From an uncultured Archangium sp. (GTDB taxonomy: Bacteria > Myxococcota > Myxococcia > Myxococcales > Myxococcaceae), in assembly GCA_903905455.1 (NCBI GenBank), contig CAIVGN010000192.1, positions 1 to 64,000 on the forward strand: DNA of 64,000 nt, in the 5' to 3' direction. Positions 47,809-59,200 of this stretch are shown here, piece after piece. A program made the translations under genes and the position numbers. Each line of letters begins with the position of its first letter. Position 1 is the first letter of the stretch. The notes beneath the pieces are model-generated. The model did no database searches. It had not been told where the DNA came from and saw nothing but the letters and a program-made list of their open reading frames with translations.

Positions 47809-50800
47809 TCAACGCCGGGGCAGCACGCGCACCGACTGTCGCGACACGAAGCGGACGAAGAGCGGCAACAACTCCGGGCGGAAGCGCTGGTTGACCTTCT
47901 GGGTCATCACCTCCAGCGCCTGCTCGAGCGTCATCGCCGCGCGGAAGGACCGCCGCGACGTGAGCGCGTCGAAGGTCTTGGCCAGCGACACCAGGCTCCC
48001 CAGCAGCCCGACCTCGTGCACCTGCGCCATCGCCCCTTCCCGGTTCTTGGCGCCCCAGTCGAGGCCGTGCTCCACCACCACGCAGGCCCACGCTGCCGCG
48101 GACGGCGCGTCGCCCCGCCGGGTGAAGGGCAAGCGCGCCGAGGCCCGGCGCGCGGCGAGCAGCTCCTGCTTGTCTTCCGCCGTGAGCTCCCCGGCGCGCA
48201 GCAGGGCCTGGTCGCTGAGCTCGTACATGCCCACGTCGCTGAAGAAGGCGTACTCGGCCAGCTCGACCATCCGGTGGAGCGGCAGCCCCAGCTCGGCGGC
48301 GAAGCTCAGCGCCAGCACCGCCACGTTGGCGTGGTGGAAGATGACCGCGTCGTGACCCGCGCTGTTCGGCGTCAGCCCGTGGAAACGCACCGCGCGGCTC
48401 TGCATCAGCGCCGCAAACTCGTGGAGGGTGATCCGCACGTCGGGCAAGGCCAGCGTGGGGTCGTCGCGCCGCCCCAGGAGGTACGCGCGCAGGGCGAAGA
48501 CCAGGTCGACGTAGCGCACCATCGCGTCTCGTGACGGGTCGCTCATCGGGGGCGCGGGGACCGGCGCCGGTGCGGGGCGCTCGACGTCTTCCGGCGACGA
48601 GAGCCGCGCGATGTTCGGGGTGTGCACGCCCTCGGCAGCCGGCCCCTCGGCGAGCCACCGCACCAGGTGCTGCAGCTCGACCGGGGCGACGGTGGGCCCA
48701 GCGAAGGCGAAGCTCTTGATGCCGCGGCTGGAGAAGGCCGCGGCCACACCCTCGAGCGCGGCGTCGGCGTCGCTCGCGGGCTGCACCTCGGCGCCGTTGA
48801 AGGTCACGCCGGCGCCCCGGAGCGAGACCATCGCCCGGTGCTCACGGCGCAGCAGCCCCTCGAGGCGCGCACGGAGCCGGGTGAAGGCGGTGTCGAGCAG
48901 CGGGCTCTTCACGTCGAGCAGCCGCGCCGCCTGCGACAAGGCGAGGAGGTCGAGCAGCACGTCGCGCGGGGTGCTCGGGGTACGCTCCCAGCGGCGCAGC
49001 TCGACCGCTGACGAGCGGGGCAGTTCCCGGGCGAACGAGGCGCGGGTGATGAAACGTTTGGCCGCGGCCAGCACCACGTCGGACTGCGTGCGATCGCCAG
49101 CCACCGCCTTGAGAAGCTCGGCGCCTTGCGTGCCCTTCATCGCCGCGAGGCCCTCGAGCGCGTCGAGCTTGAGGGCGTCGACCCGGCTCTTCTGCAGGAG
49201 CGAGGGCCGCTGCTTCAGCACGTCGACGATGGCGTAGTAGGCCTCTGGCTGGCTCGACGCCCCGATGGCCTTCCACAAGGCGACGCGCTCCGCCGCGCTG
49301 CGCGCCTGGTACCCGGTGGGCTCGAGCAGGGGCTCCAGCGCGCGAAACGCCCGCTCGGGGAAATGCTGGGCGAGCAGCTCGATGGCCTGCAGGCGCGTGG
49401 GCTCGGCGCGGTCACCCAGGGCCTGGACGAGGAGGTGGTGGGCCTCGTCGGTCCCGGCGCGGGCCACGCCGACCAGCACCTCGCGCACCTGCGTGAGATC
49501 GCGGCGGCCCAGCACCTGGCGGAACGCGCGCTGGCGGTCGGCCACCCGGCCCTTCTCGAGCACGTAGACGAAGTCCGCGAGGCGGCGCGCGCGGGGGTCG
49601 AGCGCGCGCTCCAGGAAGGGCTGGGGGTCGAGGTTCGCCAGCCCGGCCAGGCCCAGCAGCAGCACCTCGCGGCTGCCCGCCACGTCCATGGTGTCGCTGA
49701 CCGCGATCCACGCCGCGGAGAACTCGGCGCCGAAGCAGCGCAAGAGGCGGCCGAGCCCCTCGGCGTCAGCGGGCGCCCCTTCGCGCAGGCGGGACGCAAG
49801 GCGCTGCACCTGGTCGGTGGTGGCCAGCGCGGCACGCACCGTCTCGTACACCCAGGCGCTGTCTTCACCCTGGCTGGCGACGGACTCCAGGCGCTCGAGC
49901 AGGCGCGCCAGGGGCGCGTAGGCCTCACACAGCAAGAGCCCCTCCACGGCGCCGCGCAGCCGCTCCGAGAGCCCCTCGCGGCCCTCGGGGTGGGCGGGGA
50001 CGAGCCGCGCGCAGTGCAGGGGGAAGCGCACCAGCAGGTTGAGGGTCTCGTCTCGCTCCAGCTCGGCGCGCACCGCCGCGAGCTCTGCGGCGGGCGCCAA
50101 CATCGGGCCGGCCTCGTAGGTGCGCATCACCTCGGCGTCGGCCAACACCGCGTGCGCGCGGGCCTCGTCGGCGCCGCGAGTCGAGGCCTGCCCTGGCGCT
50201 CGGGGCCCGGGAATCGGGGGCCGGATCAGCGGCGAGGTGGCGTCGTCAGGCGCGTCGTCGCGCAGGCTCGCCATGACCGGGAAGCTGCCGCTGACCGGTC
50301 TGGACATCGACGGAAGCACCACGGGAAAGGTCCCGCTGACCGGTCGCGCGGTCACCGGCGCCAGCTCCAGCTCCAGCGCCGTGAAGCTCCCGCTGGTCGA
50401 CCGCGACGCCGCGGGGGCCACCACCGGGAAGGTCCCGCTCACCGGCCTCGAGCCCACCGGGGCGAGCGCGGGGAAGCTCCCGCTGGTCTGCCTCGACGTC
50501 GCCGGCGCCACCGAGGGGAAGCTCCCACTGACCGGCCTCGACGTCGCCGGCGCCACGGCCGGGAAGCTGCCGCTGACCGCCCGCGGCGCCGTGCCGGAAG
50601 GATAGCTCCCGCTCGTCGGGGTGGCCTTCGAGCCAGAGCCGCCATGGGAACCGACCCCAGAGCCCACGCCGGGGCTCGACCCGCCCACCGCGCGCAGGCC
50701 CGTGGCGCTGGTGGAGTTCGCCGCGATGCCCCCGACGAGCTGCGCCAGTTGCACGGTGCCCACGCGCTCCCCCGTGCCCACGATGAAGTCGTCGAGCGCC

Positions 50801-51636
50801 GCCGCCAGCTCGCGACAGTCCTGGAAGCGCGCCTCGACCCGGCGAGCCAGGGCCTTGTCGACGATCATCGCGAAGTCGGGCGGCACGTCGGGTGCGCGGG
50901 CCAGCAGGGGCGTCGGATCGCGCTTGAGGATCGCGGTCATCAACTGCACGTCGGGCATCTGCTCGTACGGCCTCGTACCCGCCGCCAGCTCGTAGAGGAT
51001 GACCCCCAGCGCGTACACGTCGGACCGGAGATCCGCCTCGCCGAGGATCTGCTCCGGCGGCATGTACGCGATCTTCCCCTTCACCGTGCCCGCCAGGCTC
51101 GTCGACACCTGGCCCGCGACCTTGGCCACACCGAAGTCGACCACCTTCACCGCACCCGTCCGCGCGAGCAACAGGTTGTCGGAGCTGACGTCGCGGTGCA
51201 CCAGGCCATACGGCGCGCCCGTCACCGGGTCGGCGAACTCGTGCGCGTAGGCCAGCCCCTCACACGCGGCCGAGATGATGCGGGCGCCGAGGGTGACGGA
51301 GATCTGCCGGCCCGGCGACTTCCGCAAGATGGTGCGCAGGTTCGGCCCGTCGACGAACTCCATCGCCAGGTAGTAGGTGCCGTCGACCTCTCCGAAGTCG
51401 AAGATCTGCACCACGTTGGGGTGGTTCAGCTGCGCTGCCAGCCGCGCCTCATGCAGGAACATCTGCACGAACGACGGGTCCTCCGCGAGCTCCGGCAAGA
51501 TGCGCTTGACCACCAGCGTCTTCTCGAAGCCACCCGGCCCCATGGCCCTGGCGAGGAACACCTCGGCCATGCCGCCGGTCGCCAGCTTGCGCATCAACTC
51601 GTAGCGCCCCAGCATCGTGTGGTCGGAACTCGACAT
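47809..51636 (-). CDS. Soluble Ser/Thr protein kinase with repeat linker, HEAT-like and degenerate HD-GYP regions
   Basis: The protein is 1275 residues from ATG 51636 (GGTGAG upstream). The kinase domain is at 10-275: Gly loop [12 protein letters not shown], Lys44, Glu63, HRDVSSDN (Asp149), DFG 167-169, MPPEQ. Residues about 340-510 are a Ser/Pro-rich linker with seven imperfect 15-17-residue repeats around VSGSFP-x-VAPATSRP. Residues 560-930 look like HEAT or armadillo-type helical repeats. The C-terminal 200 residues resemble an HD-GYP phosphodiesterase fold ([18 protein letters not shown]..., SDVGMYEL) in which the HD pair reads Ser-Asp, so cyclic-di-GMP hydrolysis is doubtful. No membrane helix. 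Convergent with the Hsp70 operon. Confidence 0.88.
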   Translation of the reverse strand: MSSSDHTMLGRYELMRKLATGGMAEVFLARAMGPGGFEKTLVVKRILPELAEDPSFVQMFLHEARLAAQLNHPNVVQIFDFGEVDGTYYLAMEFVDGPNLRTILRKSPGRQISVTLGARIISAACEGLAYAHEFADPVTGAPYGLVHRDVSSDNLLLARTGAVKVVDFGVAKVAGQVSTSLAGTVKGKIAYMPPEQILGEADLRSDVYALGVILYELAAGTRPYEQMPDVQLMTAILKRDPTPLLARAPDVPPDFAMIVDKALARRVEARFQDCRELAAALDDFIVGTGERVGTVQLAQLVGGIAANSTSATGLRAVGGSSPGVGSGVGSHGGSGSKATPTSGSYPSGTAPRAVSGSFPAVAPATSRPVSGSFPSVAPATSRQTSGSFPALAPVGSRPVSGTFPVVAPAASRSTSGSFTALELELAPVTARPVSGTFPVVLPSMSRPVSGSFPVMASLRDDAPDDATSPLIRPPIPGPRAPGQASTRGADEARAHAVLADAEVMRTYEAGPMLAPAAELAAVRAELERDETLNLLVRFPLHCARLVPAHPEGREGLSERLRGAVEGLLLCEAYAPLARLLERLESVASQGEDSAWVYETVRAALATTDQVQRLASRLREGAPADAEGLGRLLRCFGAEFSAAWIAVSDTMDVAGSREVLLLGLAGLANLDPQPFLERALDPRARRLADFVYVLEKGRVADRQRAFRQVLGRRDLTQVREVLVGVARAGTDEAHHLLVQALGDRAEPTRLQAIELLAQHFPERAFRALEPLLEPTGYQARSAAERVALWKAIGASSQPEAYYAIVDVLKQRPSLLQKSRVDALKLDALEGLAAMKGTQGAELLKAVAGDRTQSDVVLAAAKRFITRASFARELPRSSAVELRRWERTPSTPRDVLLDLLALSQAARLLDVKSPLLDTAFTRLRARLEGLLRREHRAMVSLRGAGVTFNGAEVQPASDADAALEGVAAAFSSRGIKSFAFAGPTVAPVELQHLVRWLAEGPAAEGVHTPNIARLSSPEDVERPAPAPVPAPPMSDPSRDAMVRYVDLVFALRAYLLGRRDDPTLALPDVRITLHEFAALMQSRAVRFHGLTPNSAGHDAVIFHHANVAVLALSFAAELGLPLHRMVELAEYAFFSDVGMYELSDQALLRAGELTAEDKQELLAARRASARLPFTRRGDAPSAAAWACVVVEHGLDWGAKNREGAMAQVHEVGLLGSLVSLAKTFDALTSRRSFRAAMTLEQALEVMTQKVNQRFRPELLPLFVRFVSRQSVRVLPRR

Positions 51637-51817
51637 ACTCACCTGCAACGAGGGTAACGAGCCCACGGGCCCGCCAACCATCCGAAACACGGGAGAATAT
51701 CGGGCGGTCGAGGTCGACTCCCCCTTCCGTGTCAGGCGAGAAAAAACCTCGGCCCTGGCGGCGAAGCGCGCGTGCGATCTCCACTGGTTGGCGCGCCCGC
51801 ACGAGGCTCGACCGCGC

Positions 51818-52183
51818 TCAGGCCGGCTGCACGAAGTTGAGCCGGTAGCCATCCGGGTCCGTCACGACCAGCTCGCGCGTGTGCCAGGGCTGCGTCTCGG
51901 GCCCCTGCGTGGGCGCGTTCAACGCCGCAGCGCGCTCGGCGATCACCGGGAGCTCGGTCTGCGAGGTGAAGCACTGGAGCACGCCCCACCCGCGCTTGCC
52001 GTCGACGCGCACCCCGGTCGGGGCCGAGACCAGCAGCACGTCGCCGCGCTCTTCCCAGCGCATGTGAATGAAGGTGCCGTCGGCGCCGACACGGGTGAAG
52101 CCAAGCGCCTCGTAGAACTTCGCGGACGCGGCCTGATCGAGGACGAGCAGCTTCGTGAAGAAGCCCAGGGCAGGGGTGGTCAT
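51818..52183 (-). CDS. VOC (glyoxalase/bleomycin-resistance-like) protein
   Basis: The protein is 121 residues, one vicinal-oxygen-chelate module pair: [20 protein letters not shown] at the start of the first beta-alpha-beta unit, and [18 protein letters not shown] at the end. The usual second metal Glu is replaced, as the final strand reads RLNFVQ; family members with this end are often binding proteins rather than enzymes. The ATG overlaps the stop of the AlkB-like gene (ATGA), so they are co-expressed. Confidence 0.82.
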   Translation of the reverse strand: MTTPALGFFTKLLVLDQAASAKFYEALGFTRVGADGTFIHMRWEERGDVLLVSAPTGVRVDGKRGWGVLQCFTSQTELPVIAERAAALNAPTQGPETQPWHTRELVVTDPDGYRLNFVQPA

Positions 52184-53037
52184 GCGCCGCGTGTATCGGA
52201 GAGCGCGTCGGCGAAGAAGCGAGAGTGTTTCGCCAGCTCCGCCATGTACCCCTCGACGTCCCGCTTCGCCTCGGGTGACAGGGCCTTGAAGGGCCTCACG
52301 TGCTCGTCGGGCACGTAGCGGAAGGTGAAGTTGATGCGCCGCGCCTGGAAGTCGGGGACCTTGATGTCGAAGCGGTGGCCGCCCTTGGTGTCCACGCGCT
52401 GCACCCGGTGGAAGGTGCGGTTCTTCCACTGGTCGCCGCCGAAGATCTGCAGGCTCCCGTCATCGAGCCACTGCTGCTCGATCACCCCGTCGCGCTCCCC
52501 GGGCTTGCGGCTCTTGACGAACTGGATGAGCGCCTTCTCCCCCAGCGACAACGAGGCCACCGGGCCGGGCTCGAAGTCCTTGTGCTCGCCCACGCGCGCG
52601 GTGTCGACCCACTTCCCGTGCTCGAGGCAACTCCCGTAGAAGTTCACGAGGCAGGTGTTGAGGTGCCACTTGGGGGGCATGTCTTCGCCCTTGAACATGC
52701 GCCGCGCGCGCTGCTCCATCACCGCCACCAGCTTGGTGAACACCGCGGGGAACGGCTCGGCCTGCACCGCGCGGTTGAGCACCCCCAGCGGCGGCCGGTA
52801 GTAGTCGAGGCACGCGAACTGCCAGTTGCCCAGCCAGTACACCGGGCGCAGCAGGCGTCGCTGGGTCTCGTCTTCGGGCAGCGGACGGAAGTCGGAGAAC
52901 CGGTTCTCCCAGATGGGCTGCAGCGTCGAGAGGTACGAGAGGATGTGGGCCCGGTCGGCCATGGAGAGAAAACCGGCGTCGTAGTGGAGCCCCTGGACAC
53001 GCTGGGGCTTGGTGCGGAGTGGCCAGCGGGGATCCAT
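52180..53037 (-). CDS. AlkB-like Fe(II)/2-oxoglutarate dioxygenase
   Basis: The protein is 285 residues with a double-stranded beta-helix. Iron ligands are His152 and Asp154 in GEHKDFEP and His210 in NRTFHRVQR; the 2-oxoglutarate Arg lies in RRINFTFR (Arg234 and Arg240). VASLSLGEKALIQF and GSLQIFGGDQW are the AlkB-family strands around the active site. It is longer than E. coli AlkB (216) because of the N-terminal 90 residues. Likely repairs alkylated nucleic acid or modifies protein or tRNA; the precise substrate is unknown. It forms a two-gene operon with the VOC protein. Confidence 0.85.
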   Translation of the reverse strand: MDPRWPLRTKPQRVQGLHYDAGFLSMADRAHILSYLSTLQPIWENRFSDFRPLPEDETQRRLLRPVYWLGNWQFACLDYYRPPLGVLNRAVQAEPFPAVFTKLVAVMEQRARRMFKGEDMPPKWHLNTCLVNFYGSCLEHGKWVDTARVGEHKDFEPGPVASLSLGEKALIQFVKSRKPGERDGVIEQQWLDDGSLQIFGGDQWKNRTFHRVQRVDTKGGHRFDIKVPDFQARRINFTFRYVPDEHVRPFKALSPEAKRDVEGYMAELAKHSRFFADALSDTRGA

Positions 53038-53093
53038 GCCTGCGCACTACCACAGCGAGCGGGACCCGATGGCTTCGGGTAGACCGCGGGGCC

Positions 53094-54224
53094 ATGAATG
53101 AACGCAACCTGCTGATGATCCCCGGGCCCATCGAGTTCGAACCCGCGGTGCTCCGCGCGCTGGGCGAGAAGACGCGCAGCCACCTCGACCCCGTGTTCAT
53201 GAAGGCCTTCGCCCGCAGCTTGAAGCGCCTGCGCGAGGTCTTCGCCGCCCCCAGCGCGCAGCCCTTCGTGGTGGCCGGCAGCGGTACCCTGGCCATGGAG
53301 ATGGCCGTCGCCAACCTGGTGCAGCCCGGCGACAGGGCGCTGGTGGTGAACACCGGCTACTTCTCCGACCGCATTGCCACGATGCTCGAGCGGCACGGCG
53401 CGGCGGTGACCCACGTGCGCGCCGAGCCCGGCGCGGTGCCCTCGCTCGACGAGGTGGAGCGGGCGCTGTCGGGCGGCGGCTTCAAGGTGATGACCGTGAC
53501 CCACGTGGACACCTCGACGGCGGTGCTCGCCCCGGTGCAGGCGCTCGCGGCGCTGGGCCGCAAGCACGACGCCCTGGTGGTGGTCGACGGCGTGTGCAGC
53601 GTGGGCGGCGAGGCGCTGGAGATGGACGCCTGGGGCGTCGACGTGGCGTTCACCGCCTCGCAGAAGGCGCTGGGCGTGCCCCCCGGCCTCGCGGTGCTGC
53701 TCGCCGGCCCGCGCGCGATGGCGGCATGGAAGGCGCGCACCCGGCCCGTGGCGTCGATGTACCTCGACTTCGCCGAGTGGCTGCCGGTGCACGAGGCCTA
53801 CGAGGCCGAGAAGCCCGCGTACTTCGCCACCCCGCCGGTGAACCTGATCATGGCCCTCGACGTGAGCCTGGGGCAGCTCGTGGAAGAGGGCATGGCGGCG
53901 CGCGTGCAGCGCCACGTGAAGATCGCCGAGGTGGTGGGCCGCGCATGGAAGGCCCTGGGCCTCGAGCCGCTGCCGAAGAACGAGGCGCACCGCGCGCACA
54001 CGCTCTCGGCGCTCTATTACCCCGCCGGGGTCGACGCTTCGCTGGTCAAGGCCATCGCCCAGGAAGGGGTGGTGGTCGCCGGCGGGCTGCACCCGGCGCT
54101 CAAGACGAAGTACTTCCGCGTGGGACACATGGGCGCGGTCACCATGAACGACGTGAGCGCGACGCTCGGCGCCATCGAGCGCGCGCTCGAGGCGGTCACC
54201 GTCGCCACTTCGCCGGGTCGCTGA
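53094..54224 (+). CDS. Serine-pyruvate/alanine-glyoxylate type aminotransferase
   Basis: This 376-residue PLP enzyme is of fold type I, class V. It has IPGPIEFEP at the start, VAGSGTLAMEMAVANL (PLP phosphate, about 60-75), Asp165 in VVVDGVCS and the Schiff-base Lys191 in FTASQKALGVPPGLA. The C-terminal domain ends GHMGAVTMNDV. The family interconverts alanine or serine with glyoxylate or pyruvate in photorespiration-like or serine pathways. The 3' end overlaps the recD 3' end by 29 bases on the opposite strand. Confidence 0.9.
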   Translation: MNERNLLMIPGPIEFEPAVLRALGEKTRSHLDPVFMKAFARSLKRLREVFAAPSAQPFVVAGSGTLAMEMAVANLVQPGDRALVVNTGYFSDRIATMLERHGAAVTHVRAEPGAVPSLDEVERALSGGGFKVMTVTHVDTSTAVLAPVQALAALGRKHDALVVVDGVCSVGGEALEMDAWGVDVAFTASQKALGVPPGLAVLLAGPRAMAAWKARTRPVASMYLDFAEWLPVHEAYEAEKPAYFATPPVNLIMALDVSLGQLVEEGMAARVQRHVKIAEVVGRAWKALGLEPLPKNEAHRAHTLSALYYPAGVDASLVKAIAQEGVVVAGGLHPALKTKYFRVGHMGAVTMNDVSATLGAIERALEAVTVATSPGR

Positions 54225-56214
54225 GCGCCGACCAGCGCTCGAGGCTGCGGTGCACGGCATCCCCCAGGGCCTCGGGGGAGCCGAGCACCGTCACCGACTT
54301 CCGCGCGCGGGTCATGGCCGTGTAGACGACCTCGCGGCAGGCCAGCGAGGTGCTCTCGTCGGGCCGCTGGCGCTCGGCGTCGGAGGGCAGCACCAGGGCC
54401 ACGTGATCGAACTCCGAGCCCTGGGCCTTGTGCACCGTCATCGCCCAGCAGGCCTCGACCTGCGTGCCCAGCGCGCCGGGCTCGAACAGCTCGAAGGCTC
54501 CCTTCACGCGGAACACGTAGCGCAGGCGCGGCGCGTCTTCGCCCGGCCGCCGCACCCACAACACGAGGCCCTGGTCTCCGTTGAAGAGGCCGAGCTGGTA
54601 GTCGTTGTGGGTCATCATCACCGGGGTGCCAGCGAGCAGCGCGTCGCGGCGCCCTTCCCCACCCCAGGCCACGTCGCGCAGCAGGGTCGTGAGCCGCTCG
54701 TTGATCTGCTCGGTCTTGCGGCGCGTGAGGCACAGCACCCGGCCGCGCTGGTACTCGCGATCGAGGCGGGCGAGGCCCTGCTGCGCCTCCGCAGAGAAGC
54801 CCACTTCGCCCGCCGGCCACGTGCCCTGCAGCCCGGCCACGAAGCCCGGTGCCGCGGCGATCACCTCGAAGAACCAGCGCTCGAGAAAGGGCTTGAGCGT
54901 GTCGTCACCCGACAACAACTGCACGCCCGCGAGCGTGACGTCCTTCACCGAGGCGCGCGCGAGCAGGTGCGCGGTGGACTGCGGCGCCTCGACCACCGGG
55001 GGCACCTCACCGCCGCGCACCGCCTGGCTCACCAGGTAGATGCTGCGGCCCGCGGGGTCAGCCTCGTTCATGCGGTAGCTCTTGGTGAGCCGCACGGCGC
55101 TCTCGGCGCGGAGGTCGTCCCCCGCGGCGCCACCCTTCGTGCCCACCAGCGCGTCCCACGGGCGCTTCGGCGTGGCGAGGTCCAGCGGCACGAGATCGCG
55201 AAGCACCGCGCCCGCGTCCACCGAGGGCAACTGCTCGGCGTCGCCCAGCAGCACCAGCTTCGCCTCGGGCCCCACCGCGCGCAGCAGCTGGTCCATGAGC
55301 GCGAGGTCGATCATCGAGGCCTCGTCGACGATGACCACCGAGGGCGAGAGCGGGTTCTGCGCGTGGTGACGGAAGCGGTCTTGTGAAGGTGAGTACCCCA
55401 GCAGCCGGTGCAGCGTGGTGGGCACCGGGCGCTGGCTGAGCAGCAGCTCGTCTTCGGGCGAACGCTGGGCGATGCCCTCCAGGTACTTCACGACCGACTC
55501 TTCCATGCGGTTGGCGGCCTTGCCGGTCGGCGCTGCGAGCGCGATGGCGGCCACCGGAACCCCGAGCCGCAACAGCAGCCGGAGGATGGACACCACGATG
55601 GAGGTCTTGCCCGTGCCCGGCCCACCGGAGATGACGGTCAGCGACTGGTGCGCGGCGGCGACGATGGCGCGGCACTGCTCCTGCGAGAGCTCGATGGCCG
55701 TGCCCCCCAGCATGGGCGCGCGCGCGGTCACGTCGGCCAGCGCGGCCTTCACCTTCGGCCCGTCCCAGGCGTCGGGCTTCTTCTCGAGTCGCACCCGGAA
55801 GCGGGCACCGAGATCGAGCTCCTGGGCGAGCATGCGCTGCATGCACAGCGCGCCCGCATCCACGATCAACGGCCGGTAGTCCGCCACGCCGCCCACGATC
55901 TTCGCGTCGGAGAGCAACTCGAACGCCCGGGCGATGGTCTTCGCGGGCACGTCGAGGGCCTCGAGGGTCGTGGCCAGGGGCCCTTCCTCCGGCGTCCCGA
56001 CGGGAATGCGCGTGCTCCCCCCTTGCGAGGTCGAGAGGCACGCCGCGGCGAGCGCCAACACCGCGTCACGATCGGGCTTCGTCTGCGCCAGCGACTCCGC
56101 GAGCTCCCGGGCCACGACGTACGCGTCGTCGCCCATCGCCTCGCGCAGCTTCTCCCGCCACCCCTCGCCCCGCGGCGCGAGCACTCCCAACGGAGACAAC
56201 CTCGTGAGCCTCAT
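54196..56214 (-). CDS. recD: Exodeoxyribonuclease V alpha subunit
   Basis: This 672-residue SF1B helicase subunit of RecBCD is a 5'-3' helicase. Walker A is GGPGTGKTS (197-205), Walker B is VVIVDEASMID, followed by VLLGDAEQLPSVDAG and the C-terminal TVHKAQGSEFDHV and VYTAMTRARKSVTV helicase motifs. The N-terminal 170 residues are the RecB-contact region. Length compares with 608 in E. coli. It is the last gene of the recC-recB-recD operon; its ATG overlaps the recB stop as ATGA. Confidence 0.93.
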   Translation of the reverse strand: MRLTRLSPLGVLAPRGEGWREKLREAMGDDAYVVARELAESLAQTKPDRDAVLALAAACLSTSQGGSTRIPVGTPEEGPLATTLEALDVPAKTIARAFELLSDAKIVGGVADYRPLIVDAGALCMQRMLAQELDLGARFRVRLEKKPDAWDGPKVKAALADVTARAPMLGGTAIELSQEQCRAIVAAAHQSLTVISGGPGTGKTSIVVSILRLLLRLGVPVAAIALAAPTGKAANRMEESVVKYLEGIAQRSPEDELLLSQRPVPTTLHRLLGYSPSQDRFRHHAQNPLSPSVVIVDEASMIDLALMDQLLRAVGPEAKLVLLGDAEQLPSVDAGAVLRDLVPLDLATPKRPWDALVGTKGGAAGDDLRAESAVRLTKSYRMNEADPAGRSIYLVSQAVRGGEVPPVVEAPQSTAHLLARASVKDVTLAGVQLLSGDDTLKPFLERWFFEVIAAAPGFVAGLQGTWPAGEVGFSAEAQQGLARLDREYQRGRVLCLTRRKTEQINERLTTLLRDVAWGGEGRRDALLAGTPVMMTHNDYQLGLFNGDQGLVLWVRRPGEDAPRLRYVFRVKGAFELFEPGALGTQVEACWAMTVHKAQGSEFDHVALVLPSDAERQRPDESTSLACREVVYTAMTRARKSVTVLGSPEALGDAVHRSLERWSALSDPAKWRR

Positions 56215-59200
56215 GACCCGACCTCCCGGCGGCCGAAGTCGTGTTCGAGCAGCTCACGCTCCCAGGCCTGCACGGCGTCCCAGGTGGGACGCTCGAACCA
56301 CAACCCGCGCGTCGGCTCACCGGCCGGCGTCTTCTCCATCTCGCGCAGGAAGAAATAGAGGAACCCGCCGAAGCGCTTCTCGAAGGTCGCCTCGTCCCGA
56401 ATGCCCAGCAGCCGCAGCACCGCCACGCCGTACACCACGACCTGCCAGTGGAAGTGCGAGGTGACGTAGGCGTCGAGCGCTTCCGGAGACGCGTCGCGCA
56501 GCACCGAGCTCTTCCAGTCTCCGAAGTACAGCCGGCCGTCGTGCTCGAAGACGACGTCGATGAAGCCCTTCACCAGGCCGCGGTCGACGAAGAACGGCGC
56601 GTGCTCGTCCTTCGGCGTCTCGCCCAGCAACCGCTGCCCCTTCTCGGGGATGGGGAAGAGGAACTCGCTCTCGCGCAGCACCTTGGACAACGAAGCGATG
56701 CCGGGCACCACGCCCGCGCCGGCGAGGTCGAGGGGCCGGCGCACGGCGGCGAAGAGCAGCCGGTACGCGTGGGGGCGCTGATCTCCGGCGATGCCCGCGC
56801 GGTCGGCGAGCGCCTCGACGAGCGCGTGCACCTTCGCGTCCTTCATGAACACCTCCCAGGTGGGGAAGGCGTTGACCTTCGGCAGGTCGAGCTCCTCGAG
56901 CGCCTCGTGCAGGAAGTTACCGACGATGTTCGAGGTCACCAGCTCGTGGGCGTCGGTCTGCGCGTAGTTGGTCTCGCCGGTGGTCTCCTCGCGATCGACC
57001 TCGGTGGGTGCCTGCTTCGCGGTGTGCGTGGCCAGCTGGGTGTACGAGGTGACGAGCGCGCCGCGCCGGGTCCGCGCGAGCGAGCGGCGGGCGAAGTCGA
57101 GGCCGGGGTCGACGGTGAGCGATGCGGGCAGTGTCCACTTCGAGGGCGGGCTGGCCGGGGCCTGGGCCTTCGCGTCCGGGGATTGCGTCACGGGTACGAC
57201 GTTGAAGTGCTGGTCGTCGAGCGCGGTGCTCGCGAGGTGCCCGAGGCGCGCGTTGAGCACCCCGTACGGCCCCTTGAACTCGACGGACTCGGTGACGTTC
57301 GCCTCGTCGACGAACCACGGCAGGTACAGCCGCACCCGCGCGCGGGTCAGCGCCACGTAGAGCAACCGCTCGTCCTCGCCGCGCGACTCCCGCTGCACGC
57401 GTTCCTTGATGTCGGGGGGCATCGACCCCAGCCAGCCCATGCGCACGCCATCGCGATGAAACACGTGCAGCGAATCGTTCGGCGGGGTGCTCGTGCCACC
57501 GATGAGGAACACCACCGGCGCCTCGAGCCCCTTCGCGGCGTGCATGGTCATCAACTGCACCGCGGGCCGCTCGGTCTCCAGCGGCTGTACGTCGGCGTCT
57601 TGCTGCGAGGGCTGCGCGCGGCCGGCGTTCCACGAACGGAGCAGGTCGACCAACTCGCCCAGCGTGGCGTGGCGACGGCGTGACTCCTCGGCGAGGAGAT
57701 CGAGCACCCGCTGCACGTTGGTCAGGGGCCGCTCGCCGCCCGCGAGGAACGCCGCGCGCCGGGCAAACCCGCTGTCTTCGATGAGGGCGGAGAAGAGGCG
57801 CCGGTAGTCGCGGCGCTTCCCGAACTCGTGCCAGTCGCGCAGGCGCTGCACCAGGGGATGATCATCGGGGACCTCGAGCGCCGCTTCGACCTCGTCGGGG
57901 GTCAGCTCGAAGAACGGCGTCAGCCAGGCCTTGGCGCGACGCACGCGATCGAAGGGCTCGATGACCGCGCCGAGCACGTCGAGGAGATCCAGCACCTCGC
58001 CGGTCTGGAACAGGCCCGCGAGCTTGTAGAAGGAGAACGGCACCCCGAGCAGCCCCAGCTCCACCGACACGGCCTCGGCGTCGGTCTTGCTGCGCGAGAG
58101 CACGTAGATGTCCCGGGCGGTGAGCACCCGGCCCTCGGGGCTCGCCTTGTCGACCAGCTTCGGACCATCGGGTCCCAGCAGCCGCGCGACCTCGGCGGCG
58201 ATGAACTGGGCCACGGGCGCGACGGTGAGCGACTTGTTCTTCGCCTTCCCCAACGGCACCTGCACCAGCGTCACCGGAGCGAGCTCGGCGCCGGCGGCAT
58301 CGACCAGCCGCACCTTCGGCTCCCCGCACGTCACCTCGGAGCGCGGGCCATAGGCGATGCGCTTGTCGGCCTGGAAGAACGTCGCCTCCGCTTCCGTGGC
58401 CTGGCGCAGCACCAGGTTGTAGGCGGCGATCATCCGCTCGCTCGAACGGAAGTTCTGGGTGAGCCGCGCGATGCGCGCTTCGAACTTCACCGGGTCGGAC
58501 TCGTTGAGGAGCGTCTCGCGGGCGCCGAGGTACGTCTCCACGTCGGCCGCGCGGAACCCGTAGATCGCCTGCTTGGGATCTCCGATGACGGCGAGGCTGC
58601 TGGTGCTGCCGGCCTCTGCGAAGAGCTTGTGGAACACGCGCCACTGCACCGGGTCGGTGTCCTGGAACTCGTCGATGAGCACGAAGGAGAAGCGCTCGCG
58701 CAACGAGGCCTTCACCTCGTCGGCGGCCTCCCCTTCCAGGCTCGCGTCGACCACCTCGAGCATGTCGTCGTAGTCGAAGAGGCCCTGCTCTTCCTTGCGC
58801 GCCTTGAGCGCCTGGCGCAGCGGCTCGCGGTACAGGCGCGGGAGCAGCGAATCACCGTCAGGGATGCTCGGTTCGAGGGCGCGCAAGGCCGCGCTGAGCT
58901 GGGGGCCGGCGCCGAGCTTCGCGCCATCGAGCGCCTTGAGGGCGTAGTCGATCCGGCGGTCGGCGCGTCCCCCCTTTTCCAGCAACTCCCCGAGGGCCAG
59001 CCAGCGCTGGGCACCCTTCAAGTCCCTCGCACGGGAGAGGGCATCGAGCACCACCTGGAGCACCTCGGCGATGAGGGCGGGCTTCATGCGGCCCTTGTAG
59101 GCGTCGGCGACGTCCTGGCCCGAGGGCCACGGGGTCGGCAGCCCCGCGAGCACCTTGCGCACGGCGGCTTCGTCGATCACCGGCTCCAGCTCGCCGTGAA

